From: Rhizobium sp. BK418
Lineage (GTDB): Bacteria; Pseudomonadota; Alphaproteobacteria; Rhizobiales; Rhizobiaceae
Reading direction: 5' to 3'
DNA: 64,000 nucleotides
NCBI RefSeq assembly: GCF_004341105.1
Contig: NZ_SLZK01000002.1
Coordinates: forward strand, 366,310 to 430,309
The stretch's first letter is position 1. Every line of letters starts with the position of its first letter. Under the pieces are notes generated by a model, which was not told where the DNA came from, did no database searches, and saw only the letters and a program-made list of their open reading frames with translations. Both the position numbers and the translations under genes were made by a program. Of this stretch, positions 11,553 through 21,848 are shown in pieces.

Positions 11553-11793
11553 GTCGAGAAATTCCCTTGTGTCTGCCGCAATAGGTGCTTGCGGACTGCT
11601 GAACTCTATTTTTTGATTATTGGCCTGCGCGTGACAGGCACAGCCGGGGCTGGCTGCAAGATGAGGCAAATTTGATGTAGGTCGCCGACCCGCGTTTTTC
11701 AACGGAACACGGCCTCGTTCAGAGATGCCGCAACGCCCTTGTCTCGACACAGGCCGGGAATAGATTGCCTGCCGTATTTCTAGAGGTGAGTGT

Positions 11794-12498
11794 ATGAGCA
11801 CCCGACCATTGACCACGATCGGCTTCGATGCCGACGATACGCTTTGGCAGAACGAACATTATTACCGGCTAACGGAAGAGCATTTTATCAGGCTTCTTGC
11901 CGATTTCGCCGATGGAGCGACGATTTCCGAACGGCTTCTGGAGGCGGAGAAGCGCAACCTCGCCCATTACGGTTTCGGCATCAAAGGTTTCACGTTGTCG
12001 ATGATCGAGACAGCGATCGAGATTACCGAGGGCAAGGTGCCGTCGAAGGTGATCGCCAAGATCCTTGACACCGGACGCGATCTTCTGTCCCACCCGGTGG
12101 AGACCCTGCCGCATGTGCGCGACACGCTGGAGGCGCTCGCTGGAAAATATCTGCTGGTGCTGATCACCAAGGGCGATCTCTTCGACCAGGAGCGCAAACT
12201 CGCCCAGTCCGGGCTCGGCGATTTCTTCGATGCAGTCGAGATCGTTTCGGACAAGACGGCCGTCACCTATCGGCGCATCTTCTCCAAGGTCGGCGACGGG
12301 CCGGAGCGGGCGATGATGGTCGGCAATTCGCTGAAGTCCGATATCGTGCCGGCCATTGCCGCCGGCAGTTACGGCGTCTTCGTGCCGCATAAGCTGACAT
12401 GGGTATTGGAGCGGGTCGAAGAACCGAAAGAGGCGCCGCGCTTTCGCAAGATCGATCATCTTGGCGAACTGCACGGGTTAATCGATAGCTTAGGCTAG
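11794..12498 (+). CDS. HAD-superfamily hydrolase
   Basis: The 234-residue protein has all four HAD motifs: TIGFDADDTLW (Asp nucleophile and acid/base Asp, about 9-19), LLVLITKGD (motif II), a Lys in SDKTAVTYRRIF (motif III) and MVGNSLKSDIVPA (motif IV). The insert between motifs I and II is helical, type I cap. It is predicted to be a cytoplasmic phosphatase of unknown substrate. GAGGTGAG lies just before the ATG. Confidence 0.88.
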   Translation: MSTRPLTTIGFDADDTLWQNEHYYRLTEEHFIRLLADFADGATISERLLEAEKRNLAHYGFGIKGFTLSMIETAIEITEGKVPSKVIAKILDTGRDLLSHPVETLPHVRDTLEALAGKYLLVLITKGDLFDQERKLAQSGLGDFFDAVEIVSDKTAVTYRRIFSKVGDGPERAMMVGNSLKSDIVPAIAAGSYGVFVPHKLTWVLERVEEPKEAPRFRKIDHLGELHGLIDSLG

Positions 12499-12504
12499 AT
12501 GGAG

Positions 12505-12977
12505 TTACTTCCGCTGCGGAAATAGCGACGGCCGTTGAGGTGTCGGCTGCGCTGGCTGTGGCGCCGCGGCAAGCGGTTCGATCAGGATACTGTAGGGCGC
12601 ACCCAGCCCGCGGCGCGGCGAGACCTTGGAATAATAGGGGCGCAACAGCCAGGTGGCGTTTTCCTTGACTGTCGTCTCATAGCTCGTGCCGTCCTCATCG
12701 GTGCCGAAAAAAGCCTCGTCATCCGGCTTCGACAGGTCGAAGATCGCCAAAAAAGCGAATTTGCTTTTTGTCTCGAAGCTGATCTTCACATGTTGGCCGG
12801 CGCGCACGGGAAGCGTATAAACATGGCTGTTGCCGAACTTGGTCCAGCCTTTCAGCTGCATGGTAACGGCCGGAAACTGCAGCTTTTCGAGCTTTTCGCC
12901 CGGATCGAGTTGCGGCGCCTGCGCGAGGCTTGCAGAAGCAGACAGGAGAAGAGCTGCGGCAAGCATAATAACCGACT

Positions 12978-12981
<4 letters not shown>
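12505..12981 (-). CDS. Secreted protein of unknown function
   Basis: The 158-residue protein has a signal peptide (MKSVIMLAAALLLSASASLAQA). The mature part is beta-rich with VYTLPVRAGQHVKISFETK and ends in a Pro/Gln/Ala-rich tail. The middle resembles extracellular beta-sandwich modules that bind or cap surface structures, but I cannot name a family. Its ATG overlaps the tag stop by four bases, so the two are probably translated together. Confidence 0.75.
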
Positions 12982-13607
<626 letters not shown>

Positions 13608-13817
13608 ATTTTCTTCTCATTTTCTGCCTGCGAACCCGGCTTTACCATTTGCAAACCTTCTTTCCAAACCGAACGATAACCCTGACAAAAAGTTTATTCG
13701 GTCCTTCGCCTTTTCATGAATCCGCATTTACCATTCGCTGGCGGACGCGGTGGCAGCATGACCGCAGGCGGACAATTCCGCCAGTGCATTTTCGGTCATT
13801 TGTAGAGAGTTCGTCCG

Positions 13818-14570
13818 ATGATGAAATCCCTTGTTCTTGCCGCAGCCATGCTCGGCATTCTGTCCACGGCCGCCCTTGCAGACGACCGCTATGCCAGCCG
13901 CCCACCTGTCGTGCTGAGCCCCGATCTTACCGCCCCCTGGGTCAACCAGCTCGGTGGCGGTCCTGTTCGTCCCGTCGTCTACCAGCGGCCGGTCGTCGTG
14001 CAGCAGCGCGGCCTCTTCCAGCCGCGCCGCACCTTCACCCAGCGCGCGCCGCAGCCGGCACCCCAGACCGTGTCCGCCGTCCGCGCGGGCATCCCCGTGA
14101 TCCGGGGACAGATCGAACCGCAGTTCCTGCCGCAGATCGTCAATTATGACACGAAGGAAAAGCCTGGCACCGTGGTGATCGATACCAATAACCGCTTCCT
14201 CTATCTCGTCATGGACGGCGGCAAGGCGCGTCGTTATGGAGTCGGTGTCGGCAAGCCCGGTTTCGAGTGGGCAGGCGCGCACACGATCACACGTAAATCG
14301 GAGTGGCCGGATTGGACGCCGCCATCGGAGATGGTCAGCCGCGAAGCCGCCAAAGGCCATTATCTTCCGGCTCGCATGGACGGCGGCCCAGAAAATCCGC
14401 TCGGCGCGCGCGCCATGTATCTCGGTTCCACGCTCTACCGCATTCACGGTACCAATGCACCCTGGACGATCGGCAGCGCCGTCTCCTCCGGCTGCATCCG
14501 CCTGCGCAACGAAGACGTGGTCGATCTCTATGATCGGGTCAAAGTCGGTACCCGCGTCATCGTAATGTAA
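13818..14570 (+). CDS. L,D-transpeptidase (YkuD domain), copy 1
   Basis: The 250-residue protein has a signal peptide (about 1-22), then a Pro/Arg-rich linker and a C-terminal YkuD domain (about 115-250). The catalytic motif reads IHGTN with SSGCIRLRNEDV, where Cys is the nucleophile and His the base. It is periplasmic and makes 3-3 crosslinks in peptidoglycan or attaches proteins to it. A second, shorter paralogue lies 137 bp downstream on the same strand. Confidence 0.92.
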   Translation: MMKSLVLAAAMLGILSTAALADDRYASRPPVVLSPDLTAPWVNQLGGGPVRPVVYQRPVVVQQRGLFQPRRTFTQRAPQPAPQTVSAVRAGIPVIRGQIEPQFLPQIVNYDTKEKPGTVVIDTNNRFLYLVMDGGKARRYGVGVGKPGFEWAGAHTITRKSEWPDWTPPSEMVSREAAKGHYLPARMDGGPENPLGARAMYLGSTLYRIHGTNAPWTIGSAVSSGCIRLRNEDVVDLYDRVKVGTRVIVM

Positions 14571-14707
14571 AAGCCGAGCAACGATCGGCGGGCGGCAGGA
14601 ACAGCCGCCCGCCGAACTACAAAAAACCGTATCTCCCGCCTCTCCGGCTTGAAATTCAAACCGATTTGACTAGCCTCTGCGCAGTCCTGAAGGAGAGGGT
14701 ATCGAAA

Positions 14708-15379
14708 ATGAAGCAATTTCTTAGGCTCGCGGCGGCGGCTGCCGTTGCGTTGTCCTGTACGGTTGTGGCCGTCAACGCGGAACCGGTCATGACGGCAACC
14801 GATGCCGTGCGCGGCGTCAAGCAGACGAGGGAGATCAAGCCGCAGTTCCGCAAGCGTGTGGTTCGCCTTACCACCAACGAGAAGCCCGGCACGATCATCG
14901 TCGACACCAACAACAAGTTTCTTTATCTGGTGGAAGGCAACAACCGCGCCACGCGTTACGGCATCGGCGTCGGCCGCGACGGCTTCGGCTGGTCGGGTGT
15001 CGTGACGGTCGGACGCATGGCCGAATGGCCGAGCTGGACGCCGCCGGCCGAGATGCGCGCCCGCGAGGCCCGCGAAGGCCACAATCTTCCCGCCGTTCAG
15101 CCCGGCGGCCCGGACAATCCGCTCGGCGCGCGCGCCATGTATCTTTATAAGGGCGGCCACGACACGATCTTCCGCATTCACGGCACGAACCAGCCCTGGA
15201 CGATCGGCCTCAACATGTCATCGGGCTGCATCCGCATGATGAATGACGACGTGACCCATCTTTACAACCGCGTTTCCGTCGGCACCAAGGTCATCGTCGT
15301 CGGCCCCGGCAACAAACAGGGCAACGTCGCCTTCCAGGACAAGGGCATCGATATCCTGCGCACCATGTTTGGCGGTTAA
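14708..15379 (+). CDS. L,D-transpeptidase (YkuD domain), copy 2
   Basis: The 223-residue paralogue of the gene before it has a signal peptide (MKQFLRLAAAAAVALSCTVVAVNA) and a YkuD domain with IHGTN and SSGCIRMMNDDV. It lacks most of the linker of copy 1. The shared motifs, such as NPLGARAMYL and PWTIG, point to an old tandem duplication. The start at 14708 follows AAGGAGAGGG. A strong terminator ends the pair. Confidence 0.92.
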   Translation: MKQFLRLAAAAAVALSCTVVAVNAEPVMTATDAVRGVKQTREIKPQFRKRVVRLTTNEKPGTIIVDTNNKFLYLVEGNNRATRYGIGVGRDGFGWSGVVTVGRMAEWPSWTPPAEMRAREAREGHNLPAVQPGGPDNPLGARAMYLYKGGHDTIFRIHGTNQPWTIGLNMSSGCIRMMNDDVTHLYNRVSVGTKVIVVGPGNKQGNVAFQDKGIDILRTMFGG

Positions 15380-15401
15380 GCAACACTTTTCGAAAAAATG
15401 C

Positions 15402-15428
15402 AGGCGCATTTGGATGCGCCTTTTTTAT
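15402..15428 (+). terminator. Terminator after the transpeptidase pair
   Basis: AGGCGCAT (15402-15409), TTGG loop, ATGCGCCT (15414-15421), then a T run. Confidence 0.92.
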
Positions 15429-15498
15429 TTTGAGATTTTGACACGGAAATCTGCGAGAAAATCGATCTAATAGCTTTTTGGCATTTCGGGGATATTCG

Positions 15499-16179
15499 AT
15501 GGCATCTGCATTGCGTCATTCCACCTCGCTTCTGGCGAGCATTGCGTTTTCCGCGCTTGCGTCGGTGGCTGGCACCGCTTCTGCTGAAGATCTGGAGTTT
15601 TCCATCTACGGCGGCTATCAGACGGCGCCGCACAGTCATGTTGATGTTTCCGACGGCACTTCCTTCAGCGCCGGCTGGGAAGGCAAATCCTTCGGCAGCC
15701 CACCCTACTACGGCGGCCGCGTCACCTGGTGGCTGGGCGACTTCAACCTGCCGAACTGGGGCGTGTCGCTCGATTATACCCATGACAAGGTCTATGCCGA
15801 CGACGAAACGATGGCACGCACGCCGGGCTGGACGCATTTCGAATTCACCGACGGCCTAAACCTCTTGACGGTCAACGGTCTCTACCGCTTCAAGGACCCG
15901 GCTCGCCGCTGGACCCCCTATCTCGGTGCCGGTGTCGGTGTAAACATTCCGCACGTCGAAGTCACCCGTCCCCAGGGCACGACCTTCGATTACGAATTCG
16001 GTGGCGTGACCTTTCAGGCGCAGGCCGGTGTCGACTTCCGCATCACCGACAACTGGTCGACCTTCGTTGAATACAAGGGCACCTATTCGCGTGTCGACGT
16101 TCCGATCGACAGCGGCGACCGCCTGAAGACGAACATCGTCACCAACGCCGTCAATGTCGGTATTTCCTACCACTGGTAA
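15499..16179 (+). CDS. lpxQ: Outer-membrane beta-barrel, LpxQ-like lipid A oxidase
   Basis: The 226-residue protein has a signal peptide ending in ASAE, then alternating strands, and ends in YHW, the aromatic terminus of outer-membrane barrels. Stretches LEFSIYGGYQTAPHS, SAGWEGKSFGSPPYYGGRVTWWL and YLGAGVGVNIPHVEV resemble what I recall of the Rhizobium etli/leguminosarum lipid A oxidase, which turns proximal glucosamine into 2-aminogluconate using oxygen. The barrel call is firm; the enzyme name is from memory. The start at ATG 15499 is preferred over 15478. Confidence 0.7.
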   Translation: MASALRHSTSLLASIAFSALASVAGTASAEDLEFSIYGGYQTAPHSHVDVSDGTSFSAGWEGKSFGSPPYYGGRVTWWLGDFNLPNWGVSLDYTHDKVYADDETMARTPGWTHFEFTDGLNLLTVNGLYRFKDPARRWTPYLGAGVGVNIPHVEVTRPQGTTFDYEFGGVTFQAQAGVDFRITDNWSTFVEYKGTYSRVDVPIDSGDRLKTNIVTNAVNVGISYHW

Positions 16180-16184
16180 TCTGG

Positions 16185-16230
16185 AGCAATTCCAGCATGT
16201 GCCGCAGTTTTTTATCTGGAATTGCGCGAA
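16185..16230. repeat. Short palindromic intergenic repeat, copy A
   Basis: Begins AGCAATTCCAGCA and ends CTGGAATTGCGCGAA, so the ends are inverted. Related copies lie at 21740-21790, 21797-21848 and 35284-35336. It sits between convergent genes and could act as a terminator. Confidence 0.8.
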
Positions 16231-16252
16231 ATAAAGAGATGGCGCTGCGGGG

Positions 16253-16699
16253 CTATTTGGTACCGCAGCTCACCTTGCCTTCGACGGCGAAGAAGCTGGT
16301 ACTGCCCTCGATCCGTAGGGCATAAGTGCCGCCGAAATTCGGCGACGTCTTGCCATGCTGGCCGGCGAGAACTGCGAGATCCAGAGACTCGCTTTCGGTG
16401 TCAGCACCTTCCGCCGCGAAGACTTCCAGACGCAGGTCGCCATCGCGAGACCAACGGTTCGTCAGATCCTTCGATTCGAGGATCCGCTTGCCGAAATTCT
16501 TGGATTTGCCGGTATCCTTGAGCATCAGCGCGCCACGGAAATGGATCAGCTGATGGCCGCCTCCATCTTCGAAAGCGCTTTCGAGCGTGAAGCGCACATC
16601 CTTGTCGTCTGTAGAACAGAAATATCTGACATCGGCGTGCGCCGCACCAGCCGCGCCGAGCAATACGGCAAGCACCATCAATCCGCGCCACATAGTCAA
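16253..16699 (-). CDS. Secreted protein of unknown function
   Basis: The 148-residue protein starts MTMWRGLMVLAVLLGAAGAAHA, a signal peptide. The mature part has two cysteines, in VRYFCSTDD near its start and VSCGTK at its end, likely forming one disulfide that ties the chain ends. No family is recognised. It is convergent with the LpxQ-like gene. Confidence 0.7.
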   Translation of the reverse strand: MTMWRGLMVLAVLLGAAGAAHADVRYFCSTDDKDVRFTLESAFEDGGGHQLIHFRGALMLKDTGKSKNFGKRILESKDLTNRWSRDGDLRLEVFAAEGADTESESLDLAVLAGQHGKTSPNFGGTYALRIEGSTSFFAVEGKVSCGTK

Positions 16700-16743
16700 A
16701 GCTCCTGAGATCGCCCCGCCGATCCACCAATGAACCGGTGGTC

Positions 16744-18054
16744 TCAGGCTAGCGGCAAATCCCTTAATTTTTCAGGCACAGCGCCCCCATAGGCCCAGTC
16801 CAGAAGCTCGACGGTGTGCAGGATCGGAGTGGCGGTGCCCGACCCTATCTGGGTAATGCAGCCAATATTACCGGTGGCGATGATATCGGCCTTGGTCGCC
16901 TCGATATTCTTGATCTTGCGGGCCTTGAGGGCTGCGGAAATATCCGGCTGCATAATGTTATAGGTGCCGGCCGAGCCGCAGCAGAGATGTCCCTCGGCCG
17001 GATCGCGAACGGTGAAACCGGCCGCCTTCAGCAAGTGCTTCGGCGCCATGGTGATCTTCTGGCCGTGCTGCATTGAGCAGGCGGAATGATAGGCGACGGT
17101 GATGCCCTTTGACATGTGTGCAGGCAATTCGAGCCCTGCCAGATATTCGGTAATGTCCTTGGCAAGCGCCGAAACCCGCGCCGCCTTGCCGGCGTAAGCG
17201 GGGTCAAGACGCAGCATGTGGCCGTAATCCTTGATCGTCGTGCCGCAGCCTGATGCGGTAATGATGATCGCGTCGAGGCCGCCGGCCTCGATCTCGCGAG
17301 TCCAGACATCGACATTGGCGCGGGCTGAAGCAAGCGCCTGTTCCTCGCGCCCCATATGGTGGACCAACGAGCCGCAGCAGGTTTCTCCTTCTGGCACGAC
17401 CACCTCGACGCCAAGGCGGGTCAACAGCCGGATGGTCGCCTCGTTGATGGCCGGATCGAGAACGGGTTGCGCACAGCCGGTCAGGATCGCCACGCGCCCG
17501 CGACGTTCGGCCTGCGGCTCATACCGGCCGGGCCGGGCAAAGGGCGATGGCGCCGGAATACTGTGCGGCGCAAGCGCCAGCATCGCGGCAAATGGTTTCA
17601 GCGCCGCCCCGCGCATCAGGCCGGCAAAGGGACGGCCGATGCCGGCAAGGACCAGTGCTGCCCGGAAGCGGCCGGGATAGGGCAATACCGCCGCCAGGAT
17701 GGCGCGGGTCAGCCGGTTCATGAACGGCCGCTTATAGGTCCTTTCAATGTGAACCCGGGCATGATCGACCAGATGCATATAGTCGACACCCGAGGGACAG
17801 GTCGTGGTGCAGGCAAGGCAGGAGAGACAGCGGTCGATATGGGTAACGACTTGCGTATCCGCCGCGCGACCGTTTTCCAGCATGTCCTTGATGAGGTAGA
17901 TACGCCCCCGCGGGCTGTCGAGTTCGTTGCCGAGGGTGACATAGGTCGGACAGGTGGCGGTGCAAAAACCGCAATGAACGCATTTACGCAGGATCTGCTC
18001 TGATTCCGCTACATGCGGATCGGCAAGCTGGGCGAGTGTGAAGTTGGTCTGCAT
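16744..18054 (-). CDS. glcF: Glycolate oxidase iron-sulfur subunit GlcF
   Basis: The 436-residue subunit passes electrons from the GlcD/GlcE flavin to the quinone pool at the inner membrane. Two 4Fe-4S sites are visible: CVHCGFCTATCP (about residue 25) and CLSCLACTTTCP (about residue 75), followed by two CCG domains, CCGSLVHHMG and CCGSAGTYNIMQP. The start at 18054 lies one base after the glcE stop codon, so the genes form one operon, glcD-glcE-glcF. Confidence 0.95.
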   Translation of the reverse strand: MQTNFTLAQLADPHVAESEQILRKCVHCGFCTATCPTYVTLGNELDSPRGRIYLIKDMLENGRAADTQVVTHIDRCLSCLACTTTCPSGVDYMHLVDHARVHIERTYKRPFMNRLTRAILAAVLPYPGRFRAALVLAGIGRPFAGLMRGAALKPFAAMLALAPHSIPAPSPFARPGRYEPQAERRGRVAILTGCAQPVLDPAINEATIRLLTRLGVEVVVPEGETCCGSLVHHMGREEQALASARANVDVWTREIEAGGLDAIIITASGCGTTIKDYGHMLRLDPAYAGKAARVSALAKDITEYLAGLELPAHMSKGITVAYHSACSMQHGQKITMAPKHLLKAAGFTVRDPAEGHLCCGSAGTYNIMQPDISAALKARKIKNIEATKADIIATGNIGCITQIGSGTATPILHTVELLDWAYGGAVPEKLRDLPLA

Positions 18055-18055
18055 T

Positions 18056-19261
18056 TCAATGTCTCGCCATCTTGCCGGGATTGAAGATCCCTGCCGGATC
18101 AAACTTTTCTTTCACGCGGCGCGACAGCAATGCCACCGCCTCCTGCTCGGGATGGAAGGCCGATAGTGCCGCTCTCGCATCGCTAGGCGCGCGGATCAGC
18201 GTCGCATGGCCGCCGCCGAGCGCCTTGACAAAGCGGCGGACGAGATCAGCCTCCGGGTCGGCTTCCATGCGCATCCAGACGAGACCGCCCTGCCAATCAT
18301 AGAAAGCATCCACGCCGGCTTCGAGCCTCAGGGCCGCAACGAGCTGATGGCCTATACCAGGCGCCACGGAGACACGCCAGACAGGCCGCGCGGTTCCGTC
18401 GGCATAGGGCGCGACATCGCGGATTTCCTGCCAGAGGAGCCGGCTGGCAGCGTGATCGAGCTTCGTGGCCTGACCGAACGTCCTCATCGCCGACAGAAGC
18501 TTTGCGGCGCGTGAGTCCACCGAACCCGGCAGGCCCTCGATACGCAGCACCGTCGCCTCTCCCTCCGGTAGCTTGCCGCCGAGAAATTTCCAGGTCACGG
18601 TCAAGGGCAGGTGCGCGGCACCCGAAATCTCTACCGGCAGCGCCATGGCCGCTGCCATCGCATTTGCCGCCTCGGCATCATTGAGACCGGAGATAATGAC
18701 GGTCTCTTCGGTCTTGGCGCGCGGCGGCACCCGGAAGGTCACCTCGGTCAGGAAGCCCAGTGTGCCGTGCGAACCGGAAAGCAATTTCACCAGATCGAGA
18801 CCGGTGACATTCTTCATCACCCGGCCGCCAGCTTTGATGATCTCGCCGTGGCCGTTGACGAAGCGGATGCCCAGCAGACTGTCGCGCGCAGCACCCGCCA
18901 CGAAACGGCGCGGACCCGAGACGTTGGCGGCAAAGACGCCGCCAATTGTCGGCTCGCCGGACGTGCCCATCACGGCGCGATGGTCCATGGGTTCGAAGGC
19001 CAGCATTTGGCCGTTTTCGGCAAGCGCCGCCTCGACCATGGCAAGCGGTGTGCCCGCCCTTGCGGTCATGACCATCTCGCCCGGATTATAAGCGACAATG
19101 CCGGATAGGCTGATAGAACGCAGCCGATCCTCCGCTTCGACGGCGTTGCCGAAACCCGAGCGCGTATCGCCGCCGCTGATGGCGAGAGCTCTGCCCTCTT
19201 GTGCATGGGCACGGATGACCGCCGCGGCTTCCTCCTCGCTTGCCGGCATCAGATCAATCAT
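18056..19261 (-). CDS. glcE: Glycolate oxidase FAD-binding subunit GlcE
   Basis: The 401-residue protein contains a PCMH-type FAD fold, seen in AISGGDTRSGFGN and in PTIGGVFAANVSGPRRFVAG. It forms the oxidase with GlcD and GlcF, turning glycolate from phosphoglycolate salvage into glyoxylate. The start at 19261 gives a four-base overlap (ATGA) with the glcD stop; the longer frame to 19312 lies inside glcD and is less likely. Confidence 0.93.
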   Translation of the reverse strand: MIDLMPASEEEAAAVIRAHAQEGRALAISGGDTRSGFGNAVEAEDRLRSISLSGIVAYNPGEMVMTARAGTPLAMVEAALAENGQMLAFEPMDHRAVMGTSGEPTIGGVFAANVSGPRRFVAGAARDSLLGIRFVNGHGEIIKAGGRVMKNVTGLDLVKLLSGSHGTLGFLTEVTFRVPPRAKTEETVIISGLNDAEAANAMAAAMALPVEISGAAHLPLTVTWKFLGGKLPEGEATVLRIEGLPGSVDSRAAKLLSAMRTFGQATKLDHAASRLLWQEIRDVAPYADGTARPVWRVSVAPGIGHQLVAALRLEAGVDAFYDWQGGLVWMRMEADPEADLVRRFVKALGGGHATLIRAPSDARAALSAFHPEQEAVALLSRRVKEKFDPAGIFNPGKMARH

Positions 19262-20697
19262 GCAGCCGAACGCCCTTCGAGCGGGAAGACCTTGGAGGGA
19301 TTCAATAGCCATTGCGGATCGAAAGCGGCGCGTGCCGCCATCTGCTGGGCGAGATCGGCCTCGGAATATTGATGGCGCATCAGATCACGTTTTTCAATGC
19401 CGACGCCATGCTCGCCTGTCAGGCAGCCGCCGGCATCGACGCAGAGTTTCAGGATATCGTTGCCGGCCGCCTCGGCCTTTGCCGCATCCTCCGGATCATT
19501 GGCATTGAAGAGGATCAGCGGGTGCATGTTGCCGTCGCCGGCGTGGAAGACATTAGCGACCCGCAGGCCATATCTCGCGACGATCTCGGACGTTCGCTTC
19601 AGCACATGGGAAAGCTGGCTCAGCGGCACGGTGCCGTCCATGCAGATGTAATCGGCAATACGGCCGGTGGCACCGAAGGCGGACTTGCGCCCTTTCCAGA
19701 TCAGCGCCGCCTCGGTCGCCGACTGGCATTCGCGCACCGTCTTTACACCATGGTTGCGGGCGATCTCGACAATGCTTTTCAGCATGTCGTCCATTTCCGC
19801 GTCCGATCCCTCGACCTCGACGATCAGGAGAGCGCCGACATCGAGCGGGTAGCCGGCGTGGGCGAAGGCCTCACAGATCTCGATTGCTGGCTTGTCCATG
19901 AATTCGATGGCGACAGGAATAATGCCGGCGGCGATCACATCGGCCACACAGCGGCCAGCCTCTTCCGAGCTTTCGAAACCGAACAGCACCGGGCGTGCAC
20001 CCTCGGGCTTGGCGATCAGGCGCACCGTCGCTTCGGTGACGATGCCGAGCTGGCCCTCATGGCCGCAGACGAGGCCGAGCAGATCATAACCTGCCGCATC
20101 CAGCGCCTTGCCGCCGAGCTCGATCACCGTGCCGTCGGTCAGCACCATCTTGACGCCGAGCAAGTTGTTTGTGGTTACTCCATATTTCAGACAGTGTGCG
20201 CCGCCGGAGTTCATGCCGATATTGCCGCCGATCGTGCAGGCAAGCTGGGAACTCGGATCCGGCGCGTAGAAGAAACCGTCCGCAGAGACGGCTTCAGAAA
20301 TATTGAGATTGGTCACACCAGCCTGAACGACCGCGCAGCGATTCGCAAAATCAATGTCCAGAATGCGGTTCATCTTCGACAGGCCGAGCACGACAGCATC
20401 TTCCTGCGGAATCGCACCGCCAGAAAGCGACGTGCCGGCGCCGCGGGGGACGACCGGAATGCCGTAGCGATGACAGTATTTCATGACGGCTGCCACTTCC
20501 GCCGTCGAGCGCGGCAGCGCGACGGCCAGCGGCAGGCGGCGATAGGAAACGAAAGCATCTGTCTCGAAAGGCACGAGTTCGCGTGCTTCGTGGATCAGGC
20601 ATTCCGGCGGCAGGAGATCGGCGAGATCGGCGACGATTTCCTTGCGGCGCGCCAGAACATCAGGGCGCGGAGCGAGAAACGGAATGGCGTCGGACAT
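19258..20697 (-). CDS. glcD: Glycolate oxidase catalytic subunit GlcD
   Basis: The 479-residue FAD-linked oxidase is the first gene of glcDEF. The FAD site is VPRGAGTSLSGGAIP and TIGGNIGMNSGGAHCLKYG; the substrate domain ends in GCLTGEHGVGIEKRDLM. ATG 20697 is used because upstream codons in the longer frame are not conserved-looking. A LysR gene starts 137 bp away in the opposite direction, so the shared gap is the likely control region. Confidence 0.95.
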   Translation of the reverse strand: MSDAIPFLAPRPDVLARRKEIVADLADLLPPECLIHEARELVPFETDAFVSYRRLPLAVALPRSTAEVAAVMKYCHRYGIPVVPRGAGTSLSGGAIPQEDAVVLGLSKMNRILDIDFANRCAVVQAGVTNLNISEAVSADGFFYAPDPSSQLACTIGGNIGMNSGGAHCLKYGVTTNNLLGVKMVLTDGTVIELGGKALDAAGYDLLGLVCGHEGQLGIVTEATVRLIAKPEGARPVLFGFESSEEAGRCVADVIAAGIIPVAIEFMDKPAIEICEAFAHAGYPLDVGALLIVEVEGSDAEMDDMLKSIVEIARNHGVKTVRECQSATEAALIWKGRKSAFGATGRIADYICMDGTVPLSQLSHVLKRTSEIVARYGLRVANVFHAGDGNMHPLILFNANDPEDAAKAEAAGNDILKLCVDAGGCLTGEHGVGIEKRDLMRHQYSEADLAQQMAARAAFDPQWLLNPSKVFPLEGRSAA

Positions 20698-20834
20698 GGC
20701 GTTTTCCCTCGGCCAACATGACGGAAACCGGTGACAAATCCTCCATGCCACCGGTTCTTTCGGCTTAGCACTTTCCCGAAACCGGCGCAAATGTTAAGCA
20801 CTTATGCCAAAAGGGGAAAAAGTTACAGAAGCTT

Positions 20835-21731
20835 ATGACCAATCTGGGTGATCTCGAAATCTTTGCCAAGGTCGTTTCGACCGGCAGCATGTCGCTTGCC
20901 GGCCGCGCGCTCGGATTTTCCCCGGCCGTCGTTTCCAAGCGCATCAAGCGGCTGGAGGACCGGCTCGGCACGCGGCTTTTGCAGCGCACGACGCGACAGA
21001 TCTCGCTGACGGAAGCCGGCCAGGGTTTCTACGACCGGGTTCTCGGCATCCTGGCGGGGCTGGAGGAGGCGGAATTCTATATTTCCGGCCGCTCAGCGCA
21101 GATGCATGGCACGTTGAAGATCTCCGCCCCCACCTCTTTTGGGCGGATGCATATTGCCCCGCATCTGAAAGCCTTCATGGACGCCCATCCAGAGCTTGCG
21201 ATCAATCTGGTGCTGACCGACGAGTTCAGCGATATCGTCGGCGGCGGCTTCGATCTTGCCATCCGCATTGCGGAGCTTACCGATTCCAGCCTTGTCGCAC
21301 GCAGGCTGGCACTTGTGCGCCGCGTGCTCTGTGCTTCACCTGACTATATCGCCGGTCACGGCATGCCCAAACATATCGAAGAGCTGAAACAGCATCGCTG
21401 TCTGCCAGCGCATAATAATGACGTCTGGCGGCTGGACGGTCCGGACGGGGCCTTCAGCCTGCGGCCCGAGGGTATGCTGATTACCAATTCCAGCGAGGTG
21501 ATCCGCGAAACGGTCATTGCCGGCCTCGGGATCGCGCTGCGCTCCACCTGGGACATTGGCGAGGAGTTGAAGAACGGCAAGCTCGTGCAGGTCTTGCCGG
21601 CTTACGAAGGCTCGCACAATGTCACGCTCTCGGCGGTTTATCCGAGCCGGCAATTCCTGCCGGCCAAGGTTCGGTTGTTCATTGACTTTCTGGCCGAACT
21701 TTATGGCCCGGTTCCCTATTGGGAGCGCTGA
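20835..21731 (+). CDS. LysR-family regulator, divergent from glcDEF
   Basis: The 298-residue protein has an N-terminal winged helix-turn-helix (about 5-65: FAKVVSTGSMSLAGRALGFSPAVVSKRIKRLE) and a C-terminal ligand domain. The DNA-binding half resembles the DsdC/CrgA-like group of LysR proteins. Position suggests control of glcDEF in response to glycolate or a related acid, and of itself; this is inference from divergence. Confidence 0.9.
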   Translation: MTNLGDLEIFAKVVSTGSMSLAGRALGFSPAVVSKRIKRLEDRLGTRLLQRTTRQISLTEAGQGFYDRVLGILAGLEEAEFYISGRSAQMHGTLKISAPTSFGRMHIAPHLKAFMDAHPELAINLVLTDEFSDIVGGGFDLAIRIAELTDSSLVARRLALVRRVLCASPDYIAGHGMPKHIEELKQHRCLPAHNNDVWRLDGPDGAFSLRPEGMLITNSSEVIRETVIAGLGIALRSTWDIGEELKNGKLVQVLPAYEGSHNVTLSAVYPSRQFLPAKVRLFIDFLAELYGPVPYWER

Positions 21732-21739
21732 ACTGCTGC

Positions 21740-21848
21740 TTTAGCGCAATTCCGAACGGAAAACCGCGGCACACTTTTGCTGGAATTGCTTCTTTGTTTA
21801 GCGCAATTCCGAACGCAAAACCGCTACGCACTTTTGCTGGAATTGCTT
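21740..21848. repeat. Short palindromic intergenic repeat, tandem copies B1 and B2
   Basis: Two copies lie head to tail at 21740-21790 and 21797-21848. Each starts TTTAGCGCAATTCCGAACG and ends in TTTTGCTGGAATTGCT. B2 touches the stop codon of the next gene (21848-21850). They occupy the whole gap between convergent genes. Confidence 0.88.

Noticed and set aside
19312..20721. 469-codon plus-strand frame
   Set aside because: Antisense to glcD, which is well supported by FAD motifs and operon structure.
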